Of a stretch of 64,000 nucleotides of DNA, positions 56,230 to 64,000 are shown piece after piece. The translations under genes and the position numbers were made by a program. This DNA is from Kiloniella spongiae (GTDB taxonomy: Bacteria > Pseudomonadota > Alphaproteobacteria > Kiloniellales > Kiloniellaceae): the NCBI RefSeq assembly GCF_001026905.1, contig NZ_LAQL01000008.1, forward strand, positions 186,001 through 250,000, in the 5' to 3' direction. The first letter of the stretch is position 1. Every line of letters starts with the position of its first letter. Below the pieces are notes generated by a model. The model was not told where the DNA came from and searched no databases. It saw only the letters and a list, made by a program, of their open reading frames with translations.

Positions 56230-56814
56230 ATGACCAAAATTAAATCCATTTGTGTTTATTGTGGCTCGTCAAATGCAGTAAGCGAAAAGCATCTGACAAG
56301 CGCCAATCAACTTGGAAAATTGGCTGCAGAAAACAACATTGAAATTATCTATGGTGGTGGCCGGGTTGGTTCTATGGGACGCGTTGCTGATGGTGCACTG
56401 GCACATAGCGGGAAAGTAACAGGTATTATACCTGAATATCTTGATAAATTTGAAGTTGGCCATAAAGAGGTTAATGAGCTTATCGTTGTTGATTCCATGC
56501 ACACGCGGAAAATGGCAATGTTTGAACGTTCCGACGCCTTCTGTATTCTTCCTGGCGGTCTTGGTACGCTGGACGAATTTTTCGAAATTGCGACCTGGAA
56601 ACAACTAGGAATGCACGACAAGCCTATTATCATCATCAATCTGGAAAATTTTTGGACACCGCTTCTCGAGCTTATAAATCATCAAATATCAGCAGGTTAT
56701 TTAAGGCAAAATCCAGCTGATATATATAGTGTTGTCAATAGCATAGATGACGTATTCACCCAAATTCAAAGTATGCCAGAATCACATATTAAGGCTGATA
56801 TCAAACTACTTTGA
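56230..56814 (+). CDS. LOG family protein (TIGR00730-type nucleoside monophosphate phosphoribohydrolase)
   Basis: 194 residues, Rossmann-like fold. The LOG motif LPGGLGTLDEFFE is complete, and the loop motif is GGGRVGSMGRVADG. Members release base from nucleoside 5'-monophosphates (cytokinin LOG enzymes, purine nucleotide hydrolases). Start 56230 because AAGGAATT lies 8 nt upstream; an upstream extension of 48 codons is not conserved in style. Single gene. Confidence 0.92.
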   Translation: MTKIKSICVYCGSSNAVSEKHLTSANQLGKLAAENNIEIIYGGGRVGSMGRVADGALAHSGKVTGIIPEYLDKFEVGHKEVNELIVVDSMHTRKMAMFERSDAFCILPGGLGTLDEFFEIATWKQLGMHDKPIIIINLENFWTPLLELINHQISAGYLRQNPADIYSVVNSIDDVFTQIQSMPESHIKADIKLL

Positions 56815-56920
56815 TTACAATTGTTATCCCGAGTTATCTTGCACTGCAGCGAAAGACTGTTATTTTCCTCTGTGAGTTCCCCAAATTATATGAAACAAGC
56901 CGACAAACAAGGAGGCGAAC

Positions 56921-58135
56921 ATGTCCAAAATTAAGGTTAAAAATCCAATCGTCGAACTCGATGGCGATGAAATGACACGGATCATCTGGGAAAAAATCAA
57001 ACAAAAATTCATTCTTCCCTATCTTGATGTCGATCTGAAATATTTTGATCTTTCCATCGAAAGCCGCGATGAAACAGACGATCAGATCACGGTTGATGCT
57101 GCCAATGCCATCAAAGAACACCGTGTTGGTGTTAAGTGTGCAACAATCACACCTGATGAAGCGCGTGTTGAAGAATTCGACCTGAAAAAAATGTGGCGTT
57201 CGCCAAACGGAACTATTCGTAACATTCTGGGTGGTACTGTTTTCCGTCAACCAATTATCATGGAAAATGTGCCACGTCTTGTTCCTGGCTGGACACAACC
57301 AATTGTTATTGGTCGTCACGCTTTTGGTGATCAATATAAAGCGACTGACTTCCTTGTCCCTGGTGCAGGTAAACTGACCATGACTTTCCAGCCGGAAGAT
57401 GGTGGTGAGCCAATTACTCGTGAAATTTTTGAATTTCCAGAAGCTGGTGTTGCAATGGGCATGTACAACCTGGACGAATCAATTCGTGGATTTGCCCGTG
57501 CCTGCATGAACTACGGCCTTGATCTTGGCTGGCCTGTATATCTGTCCACCAAAAACACTATCTTGAAAGCTTACGACGGTCGCTTTAAAGATCTGTTCGA
57601 AGAAGTTTATCAGACAGAATTTGCTGACAAATTTGCCGCTAAAGGCATTTCATACGAGCACCGCTTGATTGATGACATGGTTGCAGCAGCCATGAAATGG
57701 TCTGGTGGTTTTGTATGGGCCTGTAAGAACTATGATGGCGATGTTCAATCTGACACCGTTGCACAGGGTTTTGGTTCGCTAGGCCTAATGACATCTGTTC
57801 TGATGACACCTGATGGACAGACTGTTGAAGCAGAAGCCGCACACGGGACAGTGACCCGTCACTATCGTCTGCATCAACAGGGCAAAGACACATCGACAAA
57901 CCCAATCGCTTCTATTTTCGCATGGTCTCGCGGCCTAAAATTCCGCGGACAATTTGATGAAACTCCAGAAGTCGTTGAGTTTGCTGAAACACTTGAAAAA
58001 GTTTGCATCGATACAGTTGAATCCGGAAGTATGACAAAAGATCTAGCTCTTCTGATCAGTCCGAATCAGGACTGGTTGACGACAGATCAATTCCTTGATG
58101 CAATTGATGCTAATCTACAGAAAGCAATGAGCTAA
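56921..58135 (+). CDS. icd: NADP-dependent isocitrate dehydrogenase
   Basis: 404 residues, the eukaryote-like homodimeric type common in alphaproteobacteria. It oxidatively decarboxylates isocitrate to 2-oxoglutarate in the TCA cycle. Substrate motif [16 protein letters not shown], metal-binding [20 protein letters not shown] motif [14 protein letters not shown] perfect AGGAGG lies 7 nt before the ATG, suggesting strong expression. The exported cyclophilin gene follows by 5 bp. Confidence 0.97.
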   Translation: MSKIKVKNPIVELDGDEMTRIIWEKIKQKFILPYLDVDLKYFDLSIESRDETDDQITVDAANAIKEHRVGVKCATITPDEARVEEFDLKKMWRSPNGTIRNILGGTVFRQPIIMENVPRLVPGWTQPIVIGRHAFGDQYKATDFLVPGAGKLTMTFQPEDGGEPITREIFEFPEAGVAMGMYNLDESIRGFARACMNYGLDLGWPVYLSTKNTILKAYDGRFKDLFEEVYQTEFADKFAAKGISYEHRLIDDMVAAAMKWSGGFVWACKNYDGDVQSDTVAQGFGSLGLMTSVLMTPDGQTVEAEAAHGTVTRHYRLHQQGKDTSTNPIASIFAWSRGLKFRGQFDETPEVVEFAETLEKVCIDTVESGSMTKDLALLISPNQDWLTTDQFLDAIDANLQKAMS

Positions 58136-58140
58136 CAAAG

Positions 58141-58686
58141 ATGCCAAAAATCCTACGCAATCTACTCGCAGGTTTACTTGTCCTGACCTTTGCGTCAACT
58201 GGTTCACAGGCTGCTGAGCCAGAAAACACACTGGTAATTGAACTTAAAACCGGTAAAGTTCTCATTGAAATGCTTCCCAATCTTGCCCCGAACCATGTAG
58301 CAAGAATCAAGGAACTAACCCGTGATGGCTTTTACGATGGCATTGTCTTCCATCGGGTGATTGCAGGGTTCATGGCACAGACCGGTGATCCCAAAGGACT
58401 TGGTACTGGCGGATCAGGTAAAAAACTAAATGCCGAATTCTCTCGTGAACCCTACGTTCGCGGTACAGTTGGTATGGCACGTTCCCAGAATGTAAATTCC
58501 GGGGATAGTCAGTTCTTTATCATGTTCAAAAGAACACCATCGCTTGATGGTCAGTACACTGTATGGGGCAAGGTCATACAGGGTATGGAACATGTTGATG
58601 CGATCAAGAAAGGTCAACCCGGAAGCGGTAAAGTTAGCAATCCGGATAAAATGATTTCTGTACGCATTCTTGCTGATATTCAATAA
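58141..58686 (+). CDS. Peptidyl-prolyl cis-trans isomerase (cyclophilin), exported
   Basis: 181 residues with a signal peptide (cut near GSQAAEPE). Cyclophilin motifs: FHRVIAGFMAQTGDP, GTVGMARSQNVNSGDSQFFIMF, and LDGQYTVWGKV. The catalytic Arg in FHRV and Phe/Gln positions are kept. Acts on proline bonds of periplasmic proteins. Starts 5 bp after icd and is likely cotranscribed. A close paralogue without a signal peptide follows. Confidence 0.93.
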   Translation: MPKILRNLLAGLLVLTFASTGSQAAEPENTLVIELKTGKVLIEMLPNLAPNHVARIKELTRDGFYDGIVFHRVIAGFMAQTGDPKGLGTGGSGKKLNAEFSREPYVRGTVGMARSQNVNSGDSQFFIMFKRTPSLDGQYTVWGKVIQGMEHVDAIKKGQPGSGKVSNPDKMISVRILADIQ

Positions 58687-58703
58687 ATATCACGCAAGGC
58701 CAG

Positions 58704-58748
58704 TATAGAAAAAAGCGCTGTACTCTTCCGAGATACAGCGCTTTTTCT
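58704..58748 (+). terminator. Terminator between cyclophilin genes
   Basis: AAAGCGCTGTA-(11 nt)-TACAGCGCTTT stem followed by TTCTTTTT. Confidence 0.85.
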
Positions 58749-58877
58749 TTTTGAACACAATCGTCGTGCTCTCAAGCTTTCTAAAATTTCTCTATCCAAC
58801 CAAGATGCCGCCTTGCAAAAACACATTCCGATACTTATTTTGCTGGTAGTTCATCACACTCATTTAAGGCCCAAGCC

Positions 58878-59369
58878 ATGACAGAAGAAACAACACCCGA
58901 CCTGGAAAATACCCTCGTTATCGAGCTGGAGACCGGTAAAGTAACAATTGAAATGTTACCTGACCTCGCCCCAACACACGTAGCACGCATTAAAGAACTG
59001 GCGCGTGAAGGCTTCTACGACGGCATCGTATTCCATCGCGTTATCGACGGTTTCATGGCTCAAACAGGTGATCCTACCGGTACAGGTACAAGTGGTTCTG
59101 GCAAAAAACTACGCGCTGAATTTACACAGGAACCATTTGTTCGTGGTGTCGTAGGTATGGCACGTGCTCAAAACCCGCATTCTGGTGACAGCCAGTTCTT
59201 CATCATGTTTGACAGTGCACCATCTCTCAACGGGCAGTATACTGTTTGGGGACAAGTAATCGAAGGCATGGACCTTGTTGATGGTATCAAAAAAGGTGCT
59301 CCAGGTAGCGGTGCCGTTGATGAACCAGATCGCATGGTATCCGTTAAAGTTCTTGCTGACATCGAATAA
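58878..59369 (+). CDS. Peptidyl-prolyl cis-trans isomerase (cyclophilin), cytosolic
   Basis: 163 residues, no signal peptide. It is closely similar to the upstream exported cyclophilin (FHRVIDGFMAQTGDP, GVVGMARAQNPHSGDSQFFIMF, LNGQYTVWGQV), so the two are a tandem duplication serving different compartments, probably by gain or loss of the signal sequence. AAGG lies before the ATG. Monocistronic, flanked by terminators. Confidence 0.94.
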   Translation: MTEETTPDLENTLVIELETGKVTIEMLPDLAPTHVARIKELAREGFYDGIVFHRVIDGFMAQTGDPTGTGTSGSGKKLRAEFTQEPFVRGVVGMARAQNPHSGDSQFFIMFDSAPSLNGQYTVWGQVIEGMDLVDGIKKGAPGSGAVDEPDRMVSVKVLADIE

Positions 59370-59435
59370 AACGTTCCTAGGAGCAACAGAAATTTCAACC
59401 CCAAAGAGGTTGGTATTTTTACTAGGTGATTTTTC

Positions 59436-59471
59436 AAAACCCCCGCTGTATTATCTGCAGCGGGGGTTTTG
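59436..59471 (+). terminator. Terminator after cytosolic cyclophilin gene
   Basis: AAAACCCCCGCTG-(8 nt)-CAGCGGGGGTTTT long GC-rich stem with a T4 tail. Confidence 0.85.
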
Positions 59472-59527
59472 TCCAGTGAGAGTTATCAGGGGGACAGCCT
59501 GTAATCATAAAAAGAGGAACTTTGGTT

Positions 59528-60370
59528 GTGACAATCACCGAAGAATACACACAGCTTATAGAGCAACTAACACAGACAGCGCTGAATTTTTCATTAGAGA
59601 TTCTTGCTGCACTGGCTATTCTTATTGTCGGTATTTTTATCGCAGGACGTATTGCGAAATATACTGATAAATTACTCTCCAAATCCGGTAAGGTAGATTC
59701 AACCCTGAAGCCTGTTATCGTAAAGATTATTCGCTATACGATCATGGTCTTTGTTCTCATCGCCGTTCTCGCTCGATTTGGTGTCGAAACCACCAGTATC
59801 ATAGCCGTTCTGGGTGCTGCAGGTTTGGCTATCGGCCTCGCCCTACAAGGAACAATGCAAAACATTGCTGCCGGCTTTATGCTTTTGTTCCTTCGGCCTT
59901 TGAAAGTCGGCGAGTTTGTCGATGCAGACGGCATTTCCGGAACTGTTGAAGAAATCAGCCTGTTTATCACGCATATGACAACAGTTGATGGTCTGTATCT
60001 TTCCGTACCAAACTCCAAACTTTGGTCTGCAACAGTTACAAACTACAGCAGAAACAGTACACGACGGACGGATCTGGCGATTGGCATCGGCTATGGTGAT
60101 GATATCGCAAAAGCAGAGAAAGTTGCTCTAGCAGTGCTTTCCGGTGACGCCCGTATCCATAAAGATCCTGCTGCTCAGGTAATCACGACCGGATTAGGTG
60201 AAAGTTCTGTCGACTTGAATGTCCGTTACTGGACAGACAGTGGTGACTACTGGCCTGCATTGAGTGACAACCGCCGGGCAATAAAAGAAGCCTTTGACAA
60301 AGAAGGTATCTCTATTCCGTTCCCGCAACGCGATTTACATATTATCTCTGACGTTAAAGCGAAAGCCTGA
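59528..60370 (+). CDS. MscS-family mechanosensitive channel
   Basis: 280 residues; releases solutes on hypo-osmotic shock. Three N-terminal membrane helices, with the TM3 pore motif LGAAGLAIGLALQGTMQNIAAGFM (given in parts: GAAGLAIGLALQ, then GTMQNIAAG), and the Sm-like beta domain VGEFVDADGISGTVEEISLF. Start GTG at 59528: AGGA ends 9 nt upstream, whereas the TTG at 59522 is too close to it. Followed by a terminator. Confidence 0.95.
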   Translation: MTITEEYTQLIEQLTQTALNFSLEILAALAILIVGIFIAGRIAKYTDKLLSKSGKVDSTLKPVIVKIIRYTIMVFVLIAVLARFGVETTSIIAVLGAAGLAIGLALQGTMQNIAAGFMLLFLRPLKVGEFVDADGISGTVEEISLFITHMTTVDGLYLSVPNSKLWSATVTNYSRNSTRRTDLAIGIGYGDDIAKAEKVALAVLSGDARIHKDPAAQVITTGLGESSVDLNVRYWTDSGDYWPALSDNRRAIKEAFDKEGISIPFPQRDLHIISDVKAKA

Positions 60371-60387
60371 TATCAGTAATACTTTAC

Positions 60388-60419
60388 AAGAAGGAGGCCG
60401 CTAACTGCGGCCTTCTTTG
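60388..60419 (+). terminator. Terminator after MscS gene
   Basis: AAGAAGG-GGCCGC-TAACT-GCGGCC-TTCTT stem with a short T-rich tail. Confidence 0.7.
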
Positions 60420-60639
60420 CATCTAACGATTATCAAATCGCAGACGCTTTCTTATACGCGAACAAGCGATTAATTTCGTGAAAAACAAGAAAAACAAATC
60501 CGTTCCAAAATATGATCCACATTCTGTCTTTGTTTGATTTACACACGAGATCGTGACCTCTCGGGCAAATTCTTATTCGACAAACCATGATCCGCTCAAT
60601 ACCTTGTAATGCATCATTCTTTTATCCCACCAGAGCAAT

Positions 60640-61854
60640 ATGGCACCTATTTCAGATAAATGGCTTTCCTTGGGTATACTGGCACTTTGCCAGGTTGCAG
60701 CAATGGCACTCTGGTTTTCTGCCTCAGCCGTTTTGCCGTCCCTTACGATTGAGTATAGTCTTACTCCTTTTCAACAAGCCCTTTTCACTTCCACCGTCCA
60801 AGTTGGCTTTGTCGTAGGTAGCCTGTCTTCCGCCCTGTTTGGCCTTGCGGATCGTTTACCCCCGAAATTATTTTTCTTGGGCTCTGCCGTTACAGCCGCT
60901 ATAGCCAACGCCCTGTTATTAATCGTTGAGCCAACTGATCCAATCGTCCCGTTGCTTCGTTTTATTACAGGGATCTGTATGGCAGGCATATATCCGGTAG
61001 GAATGCGAATGGCCGCAACTTGGGCCAAAGGAGATATGGGGCTTCTTGTTGGTATTCTCGTCGGTGCGCTAACTCTCGGCTCAGCCTCTCCGCACCTATT
61101 CAATGCAATAGGCGGTATAGACTGGCGCTTTACAATTGCAACGGCATCAGTTTGTGCAATTATTGCAGCTATCGGGGTACTCTTTTTTAAAATGGGTCCT
61201 GCTTATACCAAAGCACCTAAGTTCCATCCTCTTCACATTCTCTCTGCTTGGAGAATCAAATCCGTTCGCCTCGCAAATCTTGGTTATCTTGGTCACATGT
61301 GGGAACTTTATGCTATGTGGGCCTGGATTGGGATATTTCTTACGGCCAGCTTTTCACTATCGATGAAAAGTAGCGAAGCTAATGATCTTGCCAAGCTGGC
61401 AACCTTTGCAACAATGGCAGCGGGCGCCATTGGTTGTATAGCAGTGGGATATTTTGCAGATAAACTCGGTCGCACCACCCTTACCATTATCTCTATGTTA
61501 ATTAGTGGTAGCTGCGCGCTGCTCGTTGGCCTCCTTTTCGGGGCGTCACCTCTGTGGCTGACACTCGTCTGTATTCTTTGGGGCATCAGCATCATTGCCG
61601 ATTCAGCTCAATTTTCAGCATCCGTGGCGGAATTAGCTCCTCCCGAAATCGTGGGAACAATGCTGACATTACAAACCTCACTAGGGTTTACACTGACTTT
61701 AATCACAATCCATTTGATGCCTTATGCCGTTGATCTTCTCAGTTGGCATTATGCCTTTATGCCATTGGCCATTGGGCCATTCCTCGGTGTTTGGGCTATG
61801 GCAAAATTACGCCATCATCCTGACGCGAGAAAGCTCGCCAATGGCAAAAAGTAA
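60640..61854 (+). CDS. MFS transporter
   Basis: 404 residues, 12 predicted helices. Major facilitator motifs: GLADRLPPKLFF in loop 2-3 and GYFADKLGRTTLTI in loop 8-9. N-terminal helix includes AMALWFSASAVLPSL, a string typical of one uncharacterised MFS group. Substrate unknown. No strong Shine-Dalgarno; ATG 60640 fits the start of helix 1. The 270 bp upstream contain no other gene. Confidence 0.9.
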   Translation: MAPISDKWLSLGILALCQVAAMALWFSASAVLPSLTIEYSLTPFQQALFTSTVQVGFVVGSLSSALFGLADRLPPKLFFLGSAVTAAIANALLLIVEPTDPIVPLLRFITGICMAGIYPVGMRMAATWAKGDMGLLVGILVGALTLGSASPHLFNAIGGIDWRFTIATASVCAIIAAIGVLFFKMGPAYTKAPKFHPLHILSAWRIKSVRLANLGYLGHMWELYAMWAWIGIFLTASFSLSMKSSEANDLAKLATFATMAAGAIGCIAVGYFADKLGRTTLTIISMLISGSCALLVGLLFGASPLWLTLVCILWGISIIADSAQFSASVAELAPPEIVGTMLTLQTSLGFTLTLITIHLMPYAVDLLSWHYAFMPLAIGPFLGVWAMAKLRHHPDARKLANGKK

Positions 61855-61876
61855 TATCTTAAAGATTTCCTCGTCA

Positions 61877-61918
61877 TAAAAAAAGCCCCGTAACTTTTAT
61901 AGCCACGGAGCTTTTTGT
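61877..61918. terminator. Bidirectional terminator (MFS / alaS)
   Basis: AAAGCCCCGT-(13 nt)-ACGGAGCTTTTT stem with one mismatch, A7 left, T5 right, between convergent genes. Confidence 0.75.
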
Positions 61919-61935
61919 CTTGAACGAAATGTAAA

Positions 61936-64000
61936 TCACCCAAGTAAAGCTTCGATGGCCTTTATTGCATCTTGAGCTTTTGACGCATCAGGTCCACCGG
62001 CCTGTGCCATATCAGGACGTCCGCCCCCGCCTTTACCGCCGAGTGCGGCAGAACCAGCCCGAACAAGATCAACCGCTGAAACTTTGGCAGTGAGATCATC
62101 AGTCACAGCCACAACAATAGAGGCTTTGCCATCCGTATCTGCAATAAGAACAATAACACCGGTACCGATCTGTTTTTTCAGCTCATCCGCGGTAGGTTTC
62201 AGATCTTTTGGCAACACCCCTTCGAGAACTCTGGCAGCCACTTTAATACCATTCACGCTCTTGAACTCGGCCTCACCTGCTGCACTACCACCGCCAGCAG
62301 CCAGCTTGCGACGTGCATCGGTTAAATCACGTTCCAACCGCTTTCTTTCTTCCAGAAGCGATGTAACACGCGCTTCCAATTCAGCAGGAGATGCCTTCAT
62401 TGCTGTTGCAGCCGCAGCCAGTTGAGTTTCCTGTAGGGATACATATTCCAGTGCGGCCTGCCCCGTGACAGCCTCAACACGGCGAACACCCGAGGCAAGC
62501 GCAGATTCGGAAACAATTTTAAAGAAACCGATATCTCCGGTTCTTTTGACATGGGTACCACCACAAAGTTCAGTGGAATAATACCCGCTTCCAGTAGAAC
62601 TGTCTGAACCACCCATCGAGACAACGCGAACTTCTTCACCGTATTTCTCACCGAAGAGAGCCATTGCACCTTCTTTAATTGCCTCATCCGGAGTCATTAG
62701 ACGGGTAACAACAGGATCATTTCTTCGAATGTAGTCGTTCACCTCACGTTCAACGATCGCAATATCATCAGCGTCCAAAGGTTTTGGCTGGCTGATATCA
62801 AAACGAAGACGTTCTTTTGCCACTAGGGAACCTTTTTGGGTTACGTGTGTCCCCAAACGTCGACGAAGAGCTTCGTGCAACAAGTGCGTCGCAGAGTGAT
62901 GAGCACGCAGAGCAGAGCGACGAGAAACATCAACCTTCATTTCCAGCGCAAGATCCACTGTGATCTCGCCACGTGTAACTTCGCCGATATGAACAAATAT
63001 GTTGCCCAGTTTTTTCTGAGTGTCCTTGATCCTTACTTCCGCACCTTCAGCCGAGAACAAAAGGCCGTGATCACCTTGCTGACCACCGCTTTCCCCATAA
63101 AAAGGTGTCTGGTTGGTGATAACCATCACCTCATCACCAGTCTTTGCAGTAGAAACTTCGTCACCTTCTTTTAAGATTGCCAGAACCTGGCCTTCGGCTG
63201 TCTCGGTATCGTAACCAAGGAACTCTGTTCCCCCTACACGTTCTTGTATTTCAAACCAAACTTTTTCTGTCGCAGCATCTCCGGAACCGCTCCACGCTTT
63301 ACGCGCAGCAGCACGTTGTTGTTCCATAGCCGCATTGAATCCTTCGGTATCAACAGACTGTCCCTGACCCCGCAAAACATCCTGTGTGAGATCAAGCGGG
63401 AAGCCGTAGGTATCGTAGAGCTTAAAGGCTACTTCACCATTAAGCGTACCCTTGTTCCCTAACTTGTCCGTTTCAGCTGACAGCAACTTCATGCCGCGAT
63501 CCAATGTTTGACCGAAACGGTTTTCTTCCAGCTTAAGCGTTTCTGTGATGAGGGATTCTGCACGTGTCAGTTCAGGGAAAGCAGTCCCCATCATCCCAAC
63601 AAGAGACGGAACCAATTTGTAGATAGCAGGATCTTTAACACCAATCTTGTGCACATGGCGCATAGCCCGTCGCATAATACGACGCAGAACATAACCACGT
63701 CCTTCGTTAGATGGTAAAACACCATCCGCAATCAGGAACGCAGTCGAACGAAGGTGATCCGCAATAACGCGATGAGATACAGCATGGTCCCCGTCTGCAT
63801 CAACACCAGTTTCATGCGCTGACGCCTCAATGATGGTGCGAAGCAAATCAACATCATAGTTATCATGTTTGCCTTGAAGAACTGCAGTAATGCGTTCAAG
63901 GCCCATGCCCGTGTCAATTGACGGTTTGGGTAAGTCGACGCGTGTCTGTGCATCAATCTGTTCATATTGCATGAAAACGAGGTTCCAGATTTCGATAAAT
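61936..64000 (-). CDS. alaS: Alanyl-tRNA synthetase AlaS (5' truncated by window edge)
   Basis: Attaches alanine to tRNA-Ala. At least 687 residues are visible; the frame runs open through the right edge with FIEIWNLVF before the first internal Met, and the aminoacylation domain N-terminus (about 200 residues) is missing. The editing domain [13 protein letters not shown] and its zinc-type Cys motif [15 protein letters not shown] are present, followed by the C-terminal DHHA1 domain ([15 protein letters not shown]). Convergent with the MFS gene. Confidence 0.97.
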   Translation of the reverse strand, partial: FIEIWNLVFMQYEQIDAQTRVDLPKPSIDTGMGLERITAVLQGKHDNYDVDLLRTIIEASAHETGVDADGDHAVSHRVIADHLRSTAFLIADGVLPSNEGRGYVLRRIMRRAMRHVHKIGVKDPAIYKLVPSLVGMMGTAFPELTRAESLITETLKLEENRFGQTLDRGMKLLSAETDKLGNKGTLNGEVAFKLYDTYGFPLDLTQDVLRGQGQSVDTEGFNAAMEQQRAAARKAWSGSGDAATEKVWFEIQERVGGTEFLGYDTETAEGQVLAILKEGDEVSTAKTGDEVMVITNQTPFYGESGGQQGDHGLLFSAEGAEVRIKDTQKKLGNIFVHIGEVTRGEITVDLALEMKVDVSRRSALRAHHSATHLLHEALRRRLGTHVTQKGSLVAKERLRFDISQPKPLDADDIAIVEREVNDYIRRNDPVVTRLMTPDEAIKEGAMALFGEKYGEEVRVVSMGGSDSSTGSGYYSTELCGGTHVKRTGDIGFFKIVSESALASGVRRVEAVTGQAALEYVSLQETQLAAAATAMKASPAELEARVTSLLEERKRLERDLTDARRKLAAGGGSAAGEAEFKSVNGIKVAARVLEGVLPKDLKPTADELKKQIGTGVIVLIADTDGKASIVVAVTDDLTAKVSAVDLVRAGSAALGGKGGGGRPDMAQAGGPDASKAQDAIKAIEALLG

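Overview
The window looks like a chromosomal segment of a free-living, probably marine alphaproteobacterium of the Rhodospirillales/Kiloniellales type, with moderate GC. The evidence is the mix of alphaproteobacterial families (DUF2794, PAS_5, short COQ7, eukaryote-like NADP isocitrate dehydrogenase), a perfect CtrA box (TTAA-N7-TTAA), the guaA/rsmB/guaB/rlmE/ppx neighbourhood and many peptide-uptake genes. Placement to genus is inference. Both ends cut genes: queG lacks its 5' end at the left edge and alaS lacks its 5' end at the right edge.

Layout. 1-5 kb: queG, an EamA transporter with a small lipoprotein, a miniature chemotaxis signalling protein with a CtrA box, and an orphan sensor kinase. 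5-9 kb: the yfgM-bamB-der operon (outer-membrane assembly and ribosome GTPase). 9-12.4 kb: small lipoprotein, DUF2794, diguanylate cyclase, GNAT, SlyX, then an arsR gene with a SmtB/ArsR-like operator and a 55-residue Cys-rich peptide gene. 12.5-24 kb: a purine/RNA-modification neighbourhood (guaA, rsmB, guaB, rlmE, ppx, all on the minus strand). Two accessory genes sit among these: a GHKL ATPase fused to a PD-(D/E)XK nuclease-like domain, and a secreted delta-class carbonic anhydrase. 24.3 kb: tRNA-Gln(CTG) abutting a possible small gene. 25-30 kb: orphan solute-binding protein, YceI plus cytochrome b561, a phospholipase D-like protein, COQ7 and a DUF533/TerB-like protein.

30-45.6 kb is a peptide-scavenging block: two complete dipeptide/oligopeptide ABC importers, two M20 peptidase/deacetylase genes, a divergent LysR regulator and a PAS_5 protein. 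46-52.4 kb: PilZ protein, small flagellar rod-like protein, then a PadR-regulated RND efflux operon whose genes overlap by 4 bp and which has a perfect inverted repeat as likely operator. 52.4-56 kb: psd-pssA phospholipid synthesis with a further CDP-alcohol phosphotransferase, and a LysM protein. 56-62 kb: LOG-family protein, icd, two cyclophilins (one exported, one cytosolic), a MscS channel and an MFS transporter. 62-64 kb: alaS.

The best candidates for undescribed biology are the GHKL-ATPase/nuclease fusion (possible anti-phage function), the arsR plus Cys-rich peptide pair, the delta-class carbonic anhydrase, and the mini chemotaxis protein. No CRISPR array, insertion sequence, integrase or rRNA was seen. 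All family assignments come from reading motifs, not from database searches.
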